Assembly (NCBI GenBank): GCA_039888615.1
Contig: JBDQQS010000023.1
Length of the DNA stretch: 64,000 nt
Direction: 5' to 3' (one strand)
Source: Flavimaribacter sp039888615
Lineage (GTDB): Bacteria > Pseudomonadota > Alphaproteobacteria > Rhizobiales > Rhizobiaceae
Numbering within the stretch: the stretch's first letter is position 1; each line of letters begins with the position of its first letter. Positions 17,038 to 25,694 of this stretch are shown piece after piece. Under the pieces are notes generated by a model. It did not search any database. It saw only the letters and a program-made list of their open reading frames with translations, and had not been told where the DNA came from. The position numbers were made by a program, and so were the translations under genes.

Positions 17038-20000
17038 TCACAAGGACAATCGCGGCGTCAGGAGGAATCCGGTAAGCCGATTCCGATTTTTTTTCTGAGC
17101 GTGCCGGAGGGCGGGGGGGGTGCAGATGAAAAAGTGCGGGCAGCGGGCGCATCTGTCGCTACGTTTTGGCGGAAACCGGCCATCAAGGATAGCGATTGCA
17201 GCGTCAGCGATTGCGGCTTTCTTGTTTCCCAGCTGCCCAACCTTCATTGCCAACCGGTCTTGCGATCTGCCTGTCAAATAGACGAATTCCGCTTCACCTC
17301 GGCCCTCGGCAGCAATCTGAAAAGCGGCCGCATCTAGCGCGGTCACCGCAGTGCTTGTCTTGCGGCCTGTACGGATGCGCCGGAACACTGTGGCGTGTTC
17401 CGTTTCGATTTCTTCGTGAGCTGTCACGACGACTTCAGCGTCGCCAAACCGGAGCGAAAGGGATTGCGGCGTGCGCCGGGTCTCACCCTCCCTCAGCTGA
17501 AAGAAGAATTGCAGCAGTTGGTCGGAGATCTGCCGGTATTCCGAGGCATAGCCATGCTCAGTCGGTCCATGGGCCGTCCAGGCGGCATCCATGATCGCCT
17601 GCAGTTCGGCCTCGTCCGGCGCGTCGTTCAGACGGCCTGTAAGCTCATCGATGACGACCTGGATAGCATTGTGCATCCGCATGGGAGCCGACTCCGTACG
17701 CCGACCGCCAACCTGCAGCACGTGAGCAAAGAAAAATCTTCGGGGGCACTTGTCGTATGTGGCAAGCTGGGACGGCGACACGCGGGCAATGCCATCGACT
17801 TCCAGCGTGAAGCGCTCACTTGTGACCGATGCATTGATTGGTGTCGATATTGGTGATGCCTCGAACAGCGTGCCGGAAATGTCGTCGATGAAACTCGATC
17901 GGCTCTGCCGGCGTCCATTCGATTGTTTGTTCGGCGCATAGAGTGTCAGGTGCTCTTCCGCCCGGGACAATGCCACGAAGAACAGGCAACGCTGTTCTTC
18001 GTCATGTCCAGCCTTGATAGCTTCGCTGCCGCGAAATGGAGCGCCCTCGATCATCCCGTCCGGTGGAGCAAGGCCACGGCTCTGATTGGCCGAACGAGGA
18101 ATCGAGCCACTCGTCAAAGCCGGCAGGTGAAGAGCTTTGAACTCGAGGCCCTTGCTCCCATGGATTGTCATCAGTCGGACAGCGTCCAGGCCCTGGGCGG
18201 CGTTTGGGAGATCACGCAAATCCCGCTCGTCGGACAGGATGACGAGCCGCCGAATGTGCTCCAGAAGGTCGCGGATGGGATAGCCGCTTTTCTCGGGCAG
18301 GGCGGAGCGGAGGAAGTTCTGGAACTGCCAAAGGGCAAGCGCAGGGTTGGCGTTGCCCTCACGAGCCTGCGTGGCGACATCGGCAGCAAGGCGCGTTCGA
18401 TCCAGGTAAATCTTCGTTATGATCTGCCACGGCGTAGCCGTAGGTTCGATCCCGGCGAACGCATCGACAAGCGCTTTGGCAGAGACCTGTCCGCCTTCCG
18501 TCAACCCCGGGATTGCTGTCAGGATGTCTCGCCAATCAAGTGGAAGAGGTTTGTCGGCGCCCCGGATCTCCTCGATTGCGAGCGAAACGTCCTCGATGGC
18601 CATCTGAAACGGCGCCATCGAGGCGACGCACGTCAGTCCCATTGCTCGCGGATCGATCACCAGCGACAAGAGCGACAAGGCCTCCTTGATCTCAGGACGG
18701 TCGAACAAAGGTCCAAGAAACAGAACCGGTATACCCCGTGCCTCCAGACCCGAAGCGATCTCTGCCAACCGCGCATTACCTTTGCAGATGACCGCCTGAT
18801 CCCGAAACGGGATCTTGCCCATACAGGCGGTTATGCGTGCGGCGATCTCATCGATTTCGTGATCTTTCGATTCAACCGAGACGAAGGAAGGGGCCACACC
18901 GTTCGTGCCTTTAAAGGCGCTCGCTTCGAAATCGGTGGCGTCCATACGCGTTCTCGCGAACTCGCGGAACGCATCGCAAATTTCCTGCGATGACCGGTAG
19001 TTTGTACTGAGTTGCGCCGATGTCCCGCCCGGAAAGTCGTCAGTCTCGAACCGGTCGATGTTGTAAGAGGACGCTCCACGGAAACGGTAGATTGATTGCT
19101 TCGCATCACCGACGACCCAGAGGTTTTCGCCTTCTGGTTTGAGCGCGCGCAGGAGCCGCACGCTCGCCCGGTTCACATCTTGGTATTCGTCCACCAGGAT
19201 GTGTTCGTACCGACTTTGAAGTTGTGCACGCACTGCGTCATCGGTCTCGACCAATGCCGTTGGACGAGCCACGAGATCCCCAAAATCAACCGCGCACCGA
19301 TCAGACTTGAGCTGTTCATAGAGGTCGTAGACCGAAGCGATCTCGAGACATTTCTCGGCGGCGATCCGCTCATCTTCCGTCTTCGCCACATCGACCATTT
19401 GCTGGGCAATAGCACGGTACTGGTGATGATCGACAACCTCGTCTTTTGCACGTGAGATGGCTGAGAGAATGGACCGCAGATTGTCGGTTGGGTCATAAAG
19501 ATCGTTGAAATGCGTCAGCCGCAGTCGCGGAAACTCGTCCTCAAGCAGTGCAATGGCTTCGGTGGCATCGATTAACCGCGGATCGGGCGGCAAATCTGCA
19601 CGATCGTGAAACCGGCGCAGCAGATCGAGCCCGAAGGAGTGAAAGGTACCAATCCAGGCTGAACCGGCCGCTTCCGGCCAGGCTGCCATGGCGCGATCCG
19701 TCATTTCGCCGGCCGCCTTGTTCGAAAAGGTCAGGAGCAAGATGCTCTCCGGATCGACACCGCGGTCCTTCAGAACAGACAATCTGCCGACGAGGGTTTG
19801 CGTCTTGCCAGTGCCGGGTCCGGCCTTGAGGAGCAGCGCCTTGCCGTCGTGCTCGGCAGCCCGCTTCTGCTCGTCATTTAGAGGCTTTGGGGCCGGTGCC
19901 GCCTCCTCATTCGATTCAGTCTGCGGCAACAGGAGTGCATCGAACAGCTGGACAGCCACCATGTCATAGGGCGCTCCGAGACGCTCGGCTATGGCCTTTG

Positions 20001-20469
20001 CGCTTAGGGCCCCGTCGATGTGCCAGGACCAGGCCAATGCTCGCGGAAAAAGGAACTCGCGCGCAAAGAGGTCCATCTGAACTTCTTGCCGGGCGCGGTT
20101 GCTGTAATCGACGACGCGATCAGCGCCCACGGATGATGGGTCTGCCGAACGCGCCGGATCGATGCTCATGACCGGCGGAATGTCAACCAAGCCGCCGAAT
20201 TCATCATGTCCTAGTTCATGGGCGACCAGAAACGCATCGAGGAAGGCGCTTCCGGTATCTTCGTGCAGGATTACCCCGGCATGTCTCTGGAACAGTGCCC
20301 GACCGCCGGTCAGTTGTGGATGCCCGGCAGGAAGTTTCCTGACCTCAATATCGCGATCCCTGGCTTCGTGAAGGGCAAACTCATACGGGTTTGTCGGGTC
20401 GCCGCCCTTGCTTGTGCGCTCCGCGTGAAGATCCGCCGCGCGGGCTCGTGTTGCTTCAATCCGATCCAT
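17038..20469 (-). CDS. ImmA/IrrE metallopeptidase fused to UvrD-like helicase and Cas4/AddB-like nuclease
   Basis: About 1,143 residues from the ATG at 20469. The N-terminus has HELGH (residues 84-88), the zinc site of ImmA/IrrE M78 peptidases. A superfamily 1 helicase follows: AGPGTGKT (Walker A), LVDEYQDVNRAS (DExQ-like motif II), VVGDAKQSIYRFRGAS (motif III), TIHGSKGLEFKALHLP and ALSRAEEHLTLYAP (motifs V-VI). The C-terminal PDDEXK region starts with SPSQLATYDKCPRRFFFAHVL and ends with CARCPHFFIC, consistent with an iron-sulfur Cys set as in AddB/Cas4. A peptidase on a helicase-nuclease suggests cleavage of a repressor on sensing DNA damage or phage DNA. The start overlaps the Xre-like gene by 14 bp. 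Confidence 0.85.
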   Translation of the reverse strand: MDRIEATRARAADLHAERTSKGGDPTNPYEFALHEARDRDIEVRKLPAGHPQLTGGRALFQRHAGVILHEDTGSAFLDAFLVAHELGHDEFGGLVDIPPVMSIDPARSADPSSVGADRVVDYSNRARQEVQMDLFAREFLFPRALAWSWHIDGALSAKAIAERLGAPYDMVAVQLFDALLLPQTESNEEAAPAPKPLNDEQKRAAEHDGKALLLKAGPGTGKTQTLVGRLSVLKDRGVDPESILLLTFSNKAAGEMTDRAMAAWPEAAGSAWIGTFHSFGLDLLRRFHDRADLPPDPRLIDATEAIALLEDEFPRLRLTHFNDLYDPTDNLRSILSAISRAKDEVVDHHQYRAIAQQMVDVAKTEDERIAAEKCLEIASVYDLYEQLKSDRCAVDFGDLVARPTALVETDDAVRAQLQSRYEHILVDEYQDVNRASVRLLRALKPEGENLWVVGDAKQSIYRFRGASSYNIDRFETDDFPGGTSAQLSTNYRSSQEICDAFREFARTRMDATDFEASAFKGTNGVAPSFVSVESKDHEIDEIAARITACMGKIPFRDQAVICKGNARLAEIASGLEARGIPVLFLGPLFDRPEIKEALSLLSLVIDPRAMGLTCVASMAPFQMAIEDVSLAIEEIRGADKPLPLDWRDILTAIPGLTEGGQVSAKALVDAFAGIEPTATPWQIITKIYLDRTRLAADVATQAREGNANPALALWQFQNFLRSALPEKSGYPIRDLLEHIRRLVILSDERDLRDLPNAAQGLDAVRLMTIHGSKGLEFKALHLPALTSGSIPRSANQSRGLAPPDGMIEGAPFRGSEAIKAGHDEEQRCLFFVALSRAEEHLTLYAPNKQSNGRRQSRSSFIDDISGTLFEASPISTPINASVTSERFTLEVDGIARVSPSQLATYDKCPRRFFFAHVLQVGGRRTESAPMRMHNAIQVVIDELTGRLNDAPDEAELQAIMDAAWTAHGPTEHGYASEYRQISDQLLQFFFQLREGETRRTPQSLSLRFGDAEVVVTAHEEIETEHATVFRRIRTGRKTSTAVTALDAAAFQIAAEGRGEAEFVYLTGRSQDRLAMKVGQLGNKKAAIADAAIAILDGRFPPKRSDRCARCPHFFICTPPALRHAQKKNRNRLTGFLLTPRLSL

Positions 20470-21004
20470 CGCCTGCAAGCAACTTCTGCAAAGCGCGTTG
20501 CTCCTCCTCGGCAAGCCCGGCCTGGCCGACATAGTCCCAGAACTCGATTGGCGCTTCCTTGCTTGGCTTTGAATCGGATTTCATTGCGACGGCTTGGCCG
20601 TCGCCCTGCTGCATTCCACTGATCAGGTCCTGCAGCCGGACATCCAGGCTTGCCGCGAGGCCTTTCAGGAATTCCGCGGGCATCGAGCCGAGATGAACAA
20701 TATTGGCGTTCAATCCCATGAAGAACGCGCGGGGGAGTCCCAGCTTGCGAGCAAGTTCTTTGACCCCATTGCCAAACAACGATTGTCGAACGTGTTGAAC
20801 CCTCAAAGCCTCCGCCGTCATCGCCTTTGTCTCAAGCGGCAGGTTGGCCTCAGTCGCCTCGAGGTCGCTCAGCGAAAGCTCGTTAAAGAGCGCCAGCAAG
20901 TCCTTGGTGTACTCGGGATAGCGCTGCAGGTAGTTCTTGAGAACCGCAGGCGACATTTCTTCCTCAATCGTGAAATCGCTTAGGACGTCGTCTCTATTCG
21001 CCAT
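20456..21004 (-). CDS. Xre-like partner of the ImmA/IrrE helicase
   Basis: A 182-residue protein. Residues 75-130 include GNGVKELARKLGLPRAFFMGLN, resembling a degenerate helix-turn-helix, with a Leu-rich segment before it and a disordered C-terminal tail. It overlaps the gene for the ImmA/IrrE-helicase fusion by 14 bp and the sigma-like gene by 11 bp, so all three are translationally coupled. ImmA/IrrE peptidases usually cleave an Xre-family partner encoded next door, which is the most likely role here. The family is not recognised with certainty. Confidence 0.6.
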   Translation of the reverse strand: MANRDDVLSDFTIEEEMSPAVLKNYLQRYPEYTKDLLALFNELSLSDLEATEANLPLETKAMTAEALRVQHVRQSLFGNGVKELARKLGLPRAFFMGLNANIVHLGSMPAEFLKGLAASLDVRLQDLISGMQQGDGQAVAMKSDSKPSKEAPIEFWDYVGQAGLAEEEQRALQKLLAGDGSD

Positions 21005-21797
21005 CGTCGATCTCCAAATCCAGTGCTCGCCTTATTTTCGCATAGGCGCGATCCCGCCGGTTCCGAACTGTCTTTTCCACGCAACCGAGAAGTTCCGTCA
21101 TCGACGGTTCGCCATCCTTGCTGGTTTCAATCGGAATGTCTGCGAGCAACAAATCAATCACCTCTCGTTCGTCTGTCGGTAAGGCGTCAATCGCGCGGCG
21201 CAGGTGAATCCGGTAATCGAAATCTTCTTCAGCCGTGAGGCCGGTCTTCTTGTAGCGATCCAACGCCGCCTCCACGACGGTGCGGACCTCCCCGCTGACG
21301 GTGTCCTCCACCTCTTCAGTAGCGTTTTCTCGCCGGTTCACTTTACGAAGTTTGGTGATGCGCGCCGAACGTACTGCCTTGTCGAATACAACCTCATAGA
21401 TATCGAGTTGCTCGTCATAGCCTTGCCGGTCGGTGAACATTAGTTCAGTGACATGGTCGATAGTCGCGTCGCGAATCTCGGCAATACGGCTGTCTTCATA
21501 GACCTTGTCGTCTACATGACGGTTCGGGCGTGGACAGGCCGCCTCGACCCGATCGCGCAGTATATCGTAGAGTGCAACAAACCGACCGTCCGAATTGTCG
21601 GACTTGGTCTGACGCAAGTGATGCACAAGCACCTCTGACGGCACATATTCGCCGTGCCGCCGATCTTTTATTTCGGCTCGCCTCAATAACTCATCGAACG
21701 GCCAATCGAGGCTCTTTTCGATGAAGTGAGTTACAGGCGGCCGGCGCGTATAAAGTTCGCCGCTTTCTTTCCGTTTTCGAAGTGGGTCGATATGCAT
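20994..21797 (-). CDS. Sigma-70-like protein (region 4-like C-terminus)
   Basis: The C-terminal 80 residues (RAIDALPTDEREVIDLLLADIP...MTELLGCVEKTVRNRRDRAYAKIRRALD) look like sigma region 4: a helix with 'LP..EREV..L' followed by a recognition helix-turn-helix and 'AY.KIRRAL'. The middle part (YDEQLDIYEVVFDKAVRSARITKLRK) could correspond to region 2, but no clear -10-binding signature is seen. It is 267 residues, within the range of ECF-type factors with extra N-terminal sequence. It lies 18 bp after the abiEii stop and overlaps the Xre-like gene. It could direct transcription of the downstream ubiquitin-like operon; that is inferred. Confidence 0.65.
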   Translation of the reverse strand: MHIDPLRKRKESGELYTRRPPVTHFIEKSLDWPFDELLRRAEIKDRRHGEYVPSEVLVHHLRQTKSDNSDGRFVALYDILRDRVEAACPRPNRHVDDKVYEDSRIAEIRDATIDHVTELMFTDRQGYDEQLDIYEVVFDKAVRSARITKLRKVNRRENATEEVEDTVSGEVRTVVEAALDRYKKTGLTAEEDFDYRIHLRRAIDALPTDEREVIDLLLADIPIETSKDGEPSMTELLGCVEKTVRNRRDRAYAKIRRALDLEIDDGE

Positions 21798-21815
21798 GTT
21801 GCGCCGAATCTCAAT

Positions 21816-22925
21816 TCAGGTCGGTTGCCTGCTTTGTGTCTCATTGATGAATATTTCAAGCGCTTCAATACTGTCCATGACTTCTTCGAATTTTGGCGGG
21901 ATCCCGAATATCATGGCGGACATCCGCTCATAGTCGGTCTCCAGCTTCTTGCTCATCTCCGCGGTTGGCATCAGGCGGTACGAGCCCGGTTCTGCCCGAT
22001 CGTACCGATGATCAGGCGCACGGAACATGAGCTGCTTGTGTTGGCGACATGCCTCGGCCAGATCGCGCATAGAGGCAGCCTTCTCGCCGTACTCGCCATG
22101 CCGCCATATCTGGTGGACGTCGTAGTAGTGCCGGGAATAGCGATTGAGATCGGGGACTGGGCGGCCGGGATCATGATCCGCGGCGCGTTTTTCCGTCATT
22201 TCGGTCATTGCGTGCAGGATCAGCACCTTTTCCCAGAAGGTGCGCTCCGGCTTGACCGTCGTCACGCCGCCGAATTTGAGGTCAACGCCATTGGGAAGCT
22301 CATCTGCCACATAGGGCGTAATCTCGCGCGGTTCGACTGGAACAGGATCGGGCCGGGCGCCGCCCTCTATCCGTACCGCGGCCTGGACATAGCCGTCTCC
22401 CGATCCGAATACGCTGTCATAGCTGACTACCAGGACATCGAGCGCATCTTTGTTCCGATAAGGATCGAAGCCGTAACCAAGGGTGAAATGGCCACTCCTG
22501 CCTGACAGCCCCTCGACAGCCGCGATCTCTTTCAGCAGCTGGTCACGAAGCGTGCCGGATATGTACTTGCGCGCAGCTTCATCGACCTCCTCGGCGAGGG
22601 CGTTTTGCTGTTTGGTGATGGACGGCAATGCGGCGATGTCGGCCTCAAGCGGGGCATTGATGTCAGCTTTGAATATTCCGATGTCGATGTCTTCGGAGAA
22701 CCGTCTGATAAGCCCATAGGCCTTGCTCAGGCTTGTGCCGCCCTTGAAGTAGAGGTGGACCGGATCGTCCTTGCGTCGGTTGAACAGGAAATCGAGGACC
22801 CAGCAGACATAAAGGTCCTTCTCAACATTTTCGGCGCGTGTCTCGAGTTTGGCCGCGACCGCCGAATAAAGGGCTTGGCGTTCATCTGCGCTCGAGCCGA
22901 GGATTTCAGCGAAGGCTTTCTGCAT
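21816..22925 (-). CDS. abiEii: AbiEii-like nucleotidyltransferase toxin
   Basis: AbiEii toxins are nucleotidyltransferases that inactivate tRNA or another target and stop growth, giving abortive infection. The 369-residue product has the signature LYFKGGTSLSKAYGLIRRFSEDIDIGIF, with GGTSLSK at 62-68 and the metal-binding Asp79 and Asp81. The C-terminal part includes RTFWEKVLILHAM and RHYYDVHQIW, also typical of the DUF1814 family. The start overlaps the abiEi stop by 20 bp. It is therefore the toxin of a complete AbiE pair and is followed after 18 bp by the sigma-like gene. Confidence 0.88.
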   Translation of the reverse strand: MQKAFAEILGSSADERQALYSAVAAKLETRAENVEKDLYVCWVLDFLFNRRKDDPVHLYFKGGTSLSKAYGLIRRFSEDIDIGIFKADINAPLEADIAALPSITKQQNALAEEVDEAARKYISGTLRDQLLKEIAAVEGLSGRSGHFTLGYGFDPYRNKDALDVLVVSYDSVFGSGDGYVQAAVRIEGGARPDPVPVEPREITPYVADELPNGVDLKFGGVTTVKPERTFWEKVLILHAMTEMTEKRAADHDPGRPVPDLNRYSRHYYDVHQIWRHGEYGEKAASMRDLAEACRQHKQLMFRAPDHRYDRAEPGSYRLMPTAEMSKKLETDYERMSAMIFGIPPKFEEVMDSIEALEIFINETQSRQPT

Positions 22926-23649
22926 GTGCCCCCGTCGTATCTGATGGCCGCGATGCGTCGTCCGGACTTTCGTCGGTCGACAGTGCTCGCGTGATTTTTT
23001 CGATTACCGGATACATCCAGGCGGGAACCGCTTGGATATTCTGACTTAGGTCTTGGACAATTGCTTCGCGCTCCGGAGCGCTTGAGAGCCGTCGGACAAT
23101 CCCGTTGACGGCCGCATCGAGGCTCGCGCGATCCTCGCGAAACCATGACAGAGCCTGGACGACGCGCATGGCCGGCCGGCCGGCCCAGAACGCTGTCTTG
23201 GCAGAGATCCGCTTGAAGTCGAGCTTGTAGATGACAGGTTCTTTGGCGTTCGGGTCACCGGTGTTGGCGACAATCTCGATCGTCCTCGGATAGGTGTCGG
23301 CGTAGATCGTACTACGGGCCGGGACTGCCGTCGTCAGCCCCAGATCATTGGCCGCCGTCATTCCGTCAACGAGCACGCGCAGCTTGTCGCGCCGCGCGAT
23401 TGCATCGACAAAGGATGCGATCGAAGGGAACACCATTTTGCCGGTCAGTTTGCTTGAGGTCGGTTTGTCATACAGGCCACGGCACGGGCGCCGGATATCT
23501 CCACTTTTGGCCAACCTTTGCAGGGCTTTCTCGACCCCGTTGGGGCTTGCAATGTCGAGGAAGTCTGCTCGCGACCACACGCCAGCGGGAGCACCCGCTG
23601 CGATACGCGCGTGAACGCGATTAAGTGTGTCAGACGTGGGGTCAGGCAT
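22906..23649 (-). CDS. abiEi: AbiEi-like antitoxin (DUF6088 family)
   Basis: A 247-residue protein with an N-terminal winged helix (GVWSRADFLDIASPNGVEKALQRLAKSGDIRRPCRGLYDKP, residues 23-63) of the kind found in AbiEi/DUF6088 antitoxins, followed by a C-terminal domain with TFWAGRPAMRVVQALSW-like sequence. It should neutralise AbiEii and repress its own promoter by binding repeats. The region immediately upstream contains a matching promoter and two 22-bp repeats. It overlaps the toxin gene by 20 bp. Confidence 0.82.
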   Translation of the reverse strand: MPDPTSDTLNRVHARIAAGAPAGVWSRADFLDIASPNGVEKALQRLAKSGDIRRPCRGLYDKPTSSKLTGKMVFPSIASFVDAIARRDKLRVLVDGMTAANDLGLTTAVPARSTIYADTYPRTIEIVANTGDPNAKEPVIYKLDFKRISAKTAFWAGRPAMRVVQALSWFREDRASLDAAVNGIVRRLSSAPEREAIVQDLSQNIQAVPAWMYPVIEKITRALSTDESPDDASRPSDTTGAHAESLR

Positions 23650-23675
23650 TGGATTCCCTCGTTGTGTGACCGAAG

Positions 23676-23752
23676 ATTATATACAAATTTTGGTCAGTAG
23701 CAATGTTAATAGTGATTGGAGACCAAAGTTTCTATATAAATTTTGGTCAGTA
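23676..23752 (-). promoter_or_regulatory. Promoter and operator repeats of the abiE operon
   Basis: On the minus strand a -10 TATAAT (complement of 23676-23681) lies 16 bp from a -35 TTGCTA (complement of 23698-23703), about 27 bp before the abiEi ATG. Two 22-bp direct repeats with 20 identities (23678-23699 and 23731-23752, shared core AAATTTTGGTCAGTA) are 53 bp apart. The first covers the -10 to -35 spacer. A GACCAAA at 23721-23727 makes an inverted pair with the TTTGGTC of the second copy. AbiEi family antitoxins autoregulate by binding repeats in their promoter, so this is the likely operator. Confidence 0.65.
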
Positions 23753-23887
23753 TATGGATGCGGGAAGCTGAACGTAGATATCGAACTGCTACCGATACCG
23801 CACCGCACTGCGGCCAGGTTGTGAATGATTCCTGGCCTAATGCCGGCAGATCGACCAGAATAAAAAGACATACTACTGGAGACGATA

Positions 23888-24847
23888 TTGCAGCGACAAT
23901 TACCAAAGAGGATCTACAAATACCGTGCTTTCAGCAGCCGGGTCCTCGATATGCTGGTTGCCGATCAGCTCTATTTTTCCGACCCAGCGGACTTCAACGA
24001 TCCCCTGGACAGCCGGCCCAATGTCGAGGGCGATATTACCGATCACGAGTTGGAACACATCCTCAGCCGACTCGTCGAGCAGCGCATCAAGGCGGAAATG
24101 ACGACGGCGGCGAAGTCGCTCAAATATCGCGGCCCCAAGACCATCGATCATATCGCGCGCCACAGCCGCAAACACGCGGACAGCCTGCTCAACGAAATCC
24201 GCTACAACGCCGGCAATCCTGCCTACGAAATGGACGACCCAGAGCATTTCCTCCTGACCCAATATCTCGAAGAAGAGCTTCTGAGGCGCTACAACAGAGG
24301 CATCGTCTCGTTTGGCGCCCGCACGACCTGCCCCTTGATGTGGAGCCATTACGGCGACCAGCACCGCGGCATCTGCGCCGGCTATTCGGTTCCCGAAGAC
24401 GCCTCCGACAAGCTGAACAAGATCGAGTACGGCGGGAGCCGAAACGTCAAGGCAAGTGATGTTGCCGTTATGGAACAAGACCCCGCCGCGCGGCGGCGGG
24501 TCGATGAGGCGGTTCTGCTCCGCAAGGCCCGTTCTTGGAGTTACGAACGGGAGTGGCGACTGATCGGTACGCGCGGCCTGCAGGATTCTCCGCTCGAGCT
24601 CGAAGAGGTCGTCTTCGGGATCAGATGCGATTCAGCCCTCAAATACACGATCTTCAAGGCGCTGGAGGACCGCCACCGGTCCGTCAAGTTCTACGAAATG
24701 CGGGAGCAGCACGGCACGTTCCGGCTCCTCAAACGCCGTGTCGACTTCGGCGAGCTCGGGGCGTCGCTGCCGCGGCGGTCGCGCGACGTCTTCGACGCTT
24801 TCGACAACCTCGATATCGAAGAGCCCCCGCACGGCGGGTCTCATTGA
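23888..24847 (+). CDS. DUF2971 family protein (possible ADP-ribosyltransferase-like fold)
   Basis: The 319-residue product has the typical DUF2971 opening (RIYKYRAFSSRVLDMLVADQLYFSDPADFNDPLDSRP, residues 8-42), the mid segment SFGARTTCPLMWSHYGDQHRGICAGYSV and the late KARSWSYEREWRLIGTR. The TTG at 23888 is preceded by GGAG at 23878-23881, so it is the probable start. DUF2971 proteins are widespread in defence islands and have been related to ADP-ribosyltransferase folds; the activity of this one is unknown. A HEPN-like gene follows 27 bp downstream, so the two probably form a pair. It is divergent from the abiE operon. Confidence 0.8.
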   Translation: MQRQLPKRIYKYRAFSSRVLDMLVADQLYFSDPADFNDPLDSRPNVEGDITDHELEHILSRLVEQRIKAEMTTAAKSLKYRGPKTIDHIARHSRKHADSLLNEIRYNAGNPAYEMDDPEHFLLTQYLEEELLRRYNRGIVSFGARTTCPLMWSHYGDQHRGICAGYSVPEDASDKLNKIEYGGSRNVKASDVAVMEQDPAARRRVDEAVLLRKARSWSYEREWRLIGTRGLQDSPLELEEVVFGIRCDSALKYTIFKALEDRHRSVKFYEMREQHGTFRLLKRRVDFGELGASLPRRSRDVFDAFDNLDIEEPPHGGSH

Positions 24848-24874
24848 TCGCGGCAAATTTGGAGGCCCGAACCC

Positions 24875-25498
24875 ATGGCTGACGACATTCCGGAAAAACC
24901 GGACTTCGAGTCGCTTCTGCGCACGGATTTCCGCTGGCCGACGGAAGGGGACGCGCCGTTCACGCAATCGGAAAACTGGGAGCAAAACGCTTACATCGAC
25001 CGGTTTGGTCACGGCCGGATCATCATGATGATGAACGGCTACAAAATGGCCGGCGACCTCATGGTTGCCCAGGTCGCCCGTGACCGACACGACGGCGACG
25101 TCCTCGTCTTTCCGGTCGTTTTCAACTACCGGCAGTTCATCGAGTTGTCGCTCAAGTTCCTGATCGCCACTTACGGTCACACCGTCGGCATCCAGGCCGA
25201 ATGGAGCACCCATGACCTCAAATCCCTTTGGGAGACCTTCTTGAAGGTCCTGGAGGGTTATGGTCACGACGATGCCGAAGGCACTGACGCAATCGTCGGA
25301 GAGATTATCTTGGACTTTGCAAAGGTGGATCCGAGATCGTTTTCGTATCGTTACCCCGTCGATACGAAGGGTGATCCCGTTTTGCTTGCGCATCAGGAAA
25401 TCGACCTTCACCGGCTGGCTGATGTCATGCACGGGCTCGACGGCTATTTCTCCGGCTGTGATGGGTATCTGGACGATCTGCAAAAAGCAGGCCCGTGA
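24875..25498 (+). CDS. HEPN-like hypothetical protein
   Basis: A 207-residue protein with no confident family. The segment VFNYRQFIELSLKFLIATYG followed by HDLKSLWETFLKVL (about residues 80-130) has the 'R.xxEl.LK...H.L..Lw' pattern seen in HEPN-fold proteins, which are RNases, partner proteins or nucleotide-binding helices. GGAGG lies eight bases before the ATG, a strong ribosome binding site. It follows the DUF2971 gene by 27 bp. The pair resembles a two-gene toxin/partner arrangement, but nothing visible proves it. Confidence 0.6.
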   Translation: MADDIPEKPDFESLLRTDFRWPTEGDAPFTQSENWEQNAYIDRFGHGRIIMMMNGYKMAGDLMVAQVARDRHDGDVLVFPVVFNYRQFIELSLKFLIATYGHTVGIQAEWSTHDLKSLWETFLKVLEGYGHDDAEGTDAIVGEIILDFAKVDPRSFSYRYPVDTKGDPVLLAHQEIDLHRLADVMHGLDGYFSGCDGYLDDLQKAGP

Positions 25499-25674
25499 CG
25501 AAGGTGCCAGCGAACGAGAGGTGATGCGGGCGATTCTGCAGGCTGTGATTTCGGTCTCCAGATCGGTAGGCGGTATTCGCATTGAAGGGAGGTCGGCGTC
25601 GCCCTTCGGGCCGGGCTGTTGGCAAAGCGGAAGCCCGCAAGCGGTCTTCCCCCATCCGGGCTGCCATCCCTTCT
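25499..25674. other. Non-coding stretch left of the IS110-like element
   Basis: No gene is visible. The text is GC-rich and resembles the long leaders seen elsewhere in the transfer region (for example GCCATCCC-type and AGCCCGC-type patches like those at 34.8 kb), so it may be the left part of a leader cut off by the IS. The similarity is by eye only. Confidence 0.35.
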
Positions 25675-25694
25675 ATAATCGGACCCCGGACGTC

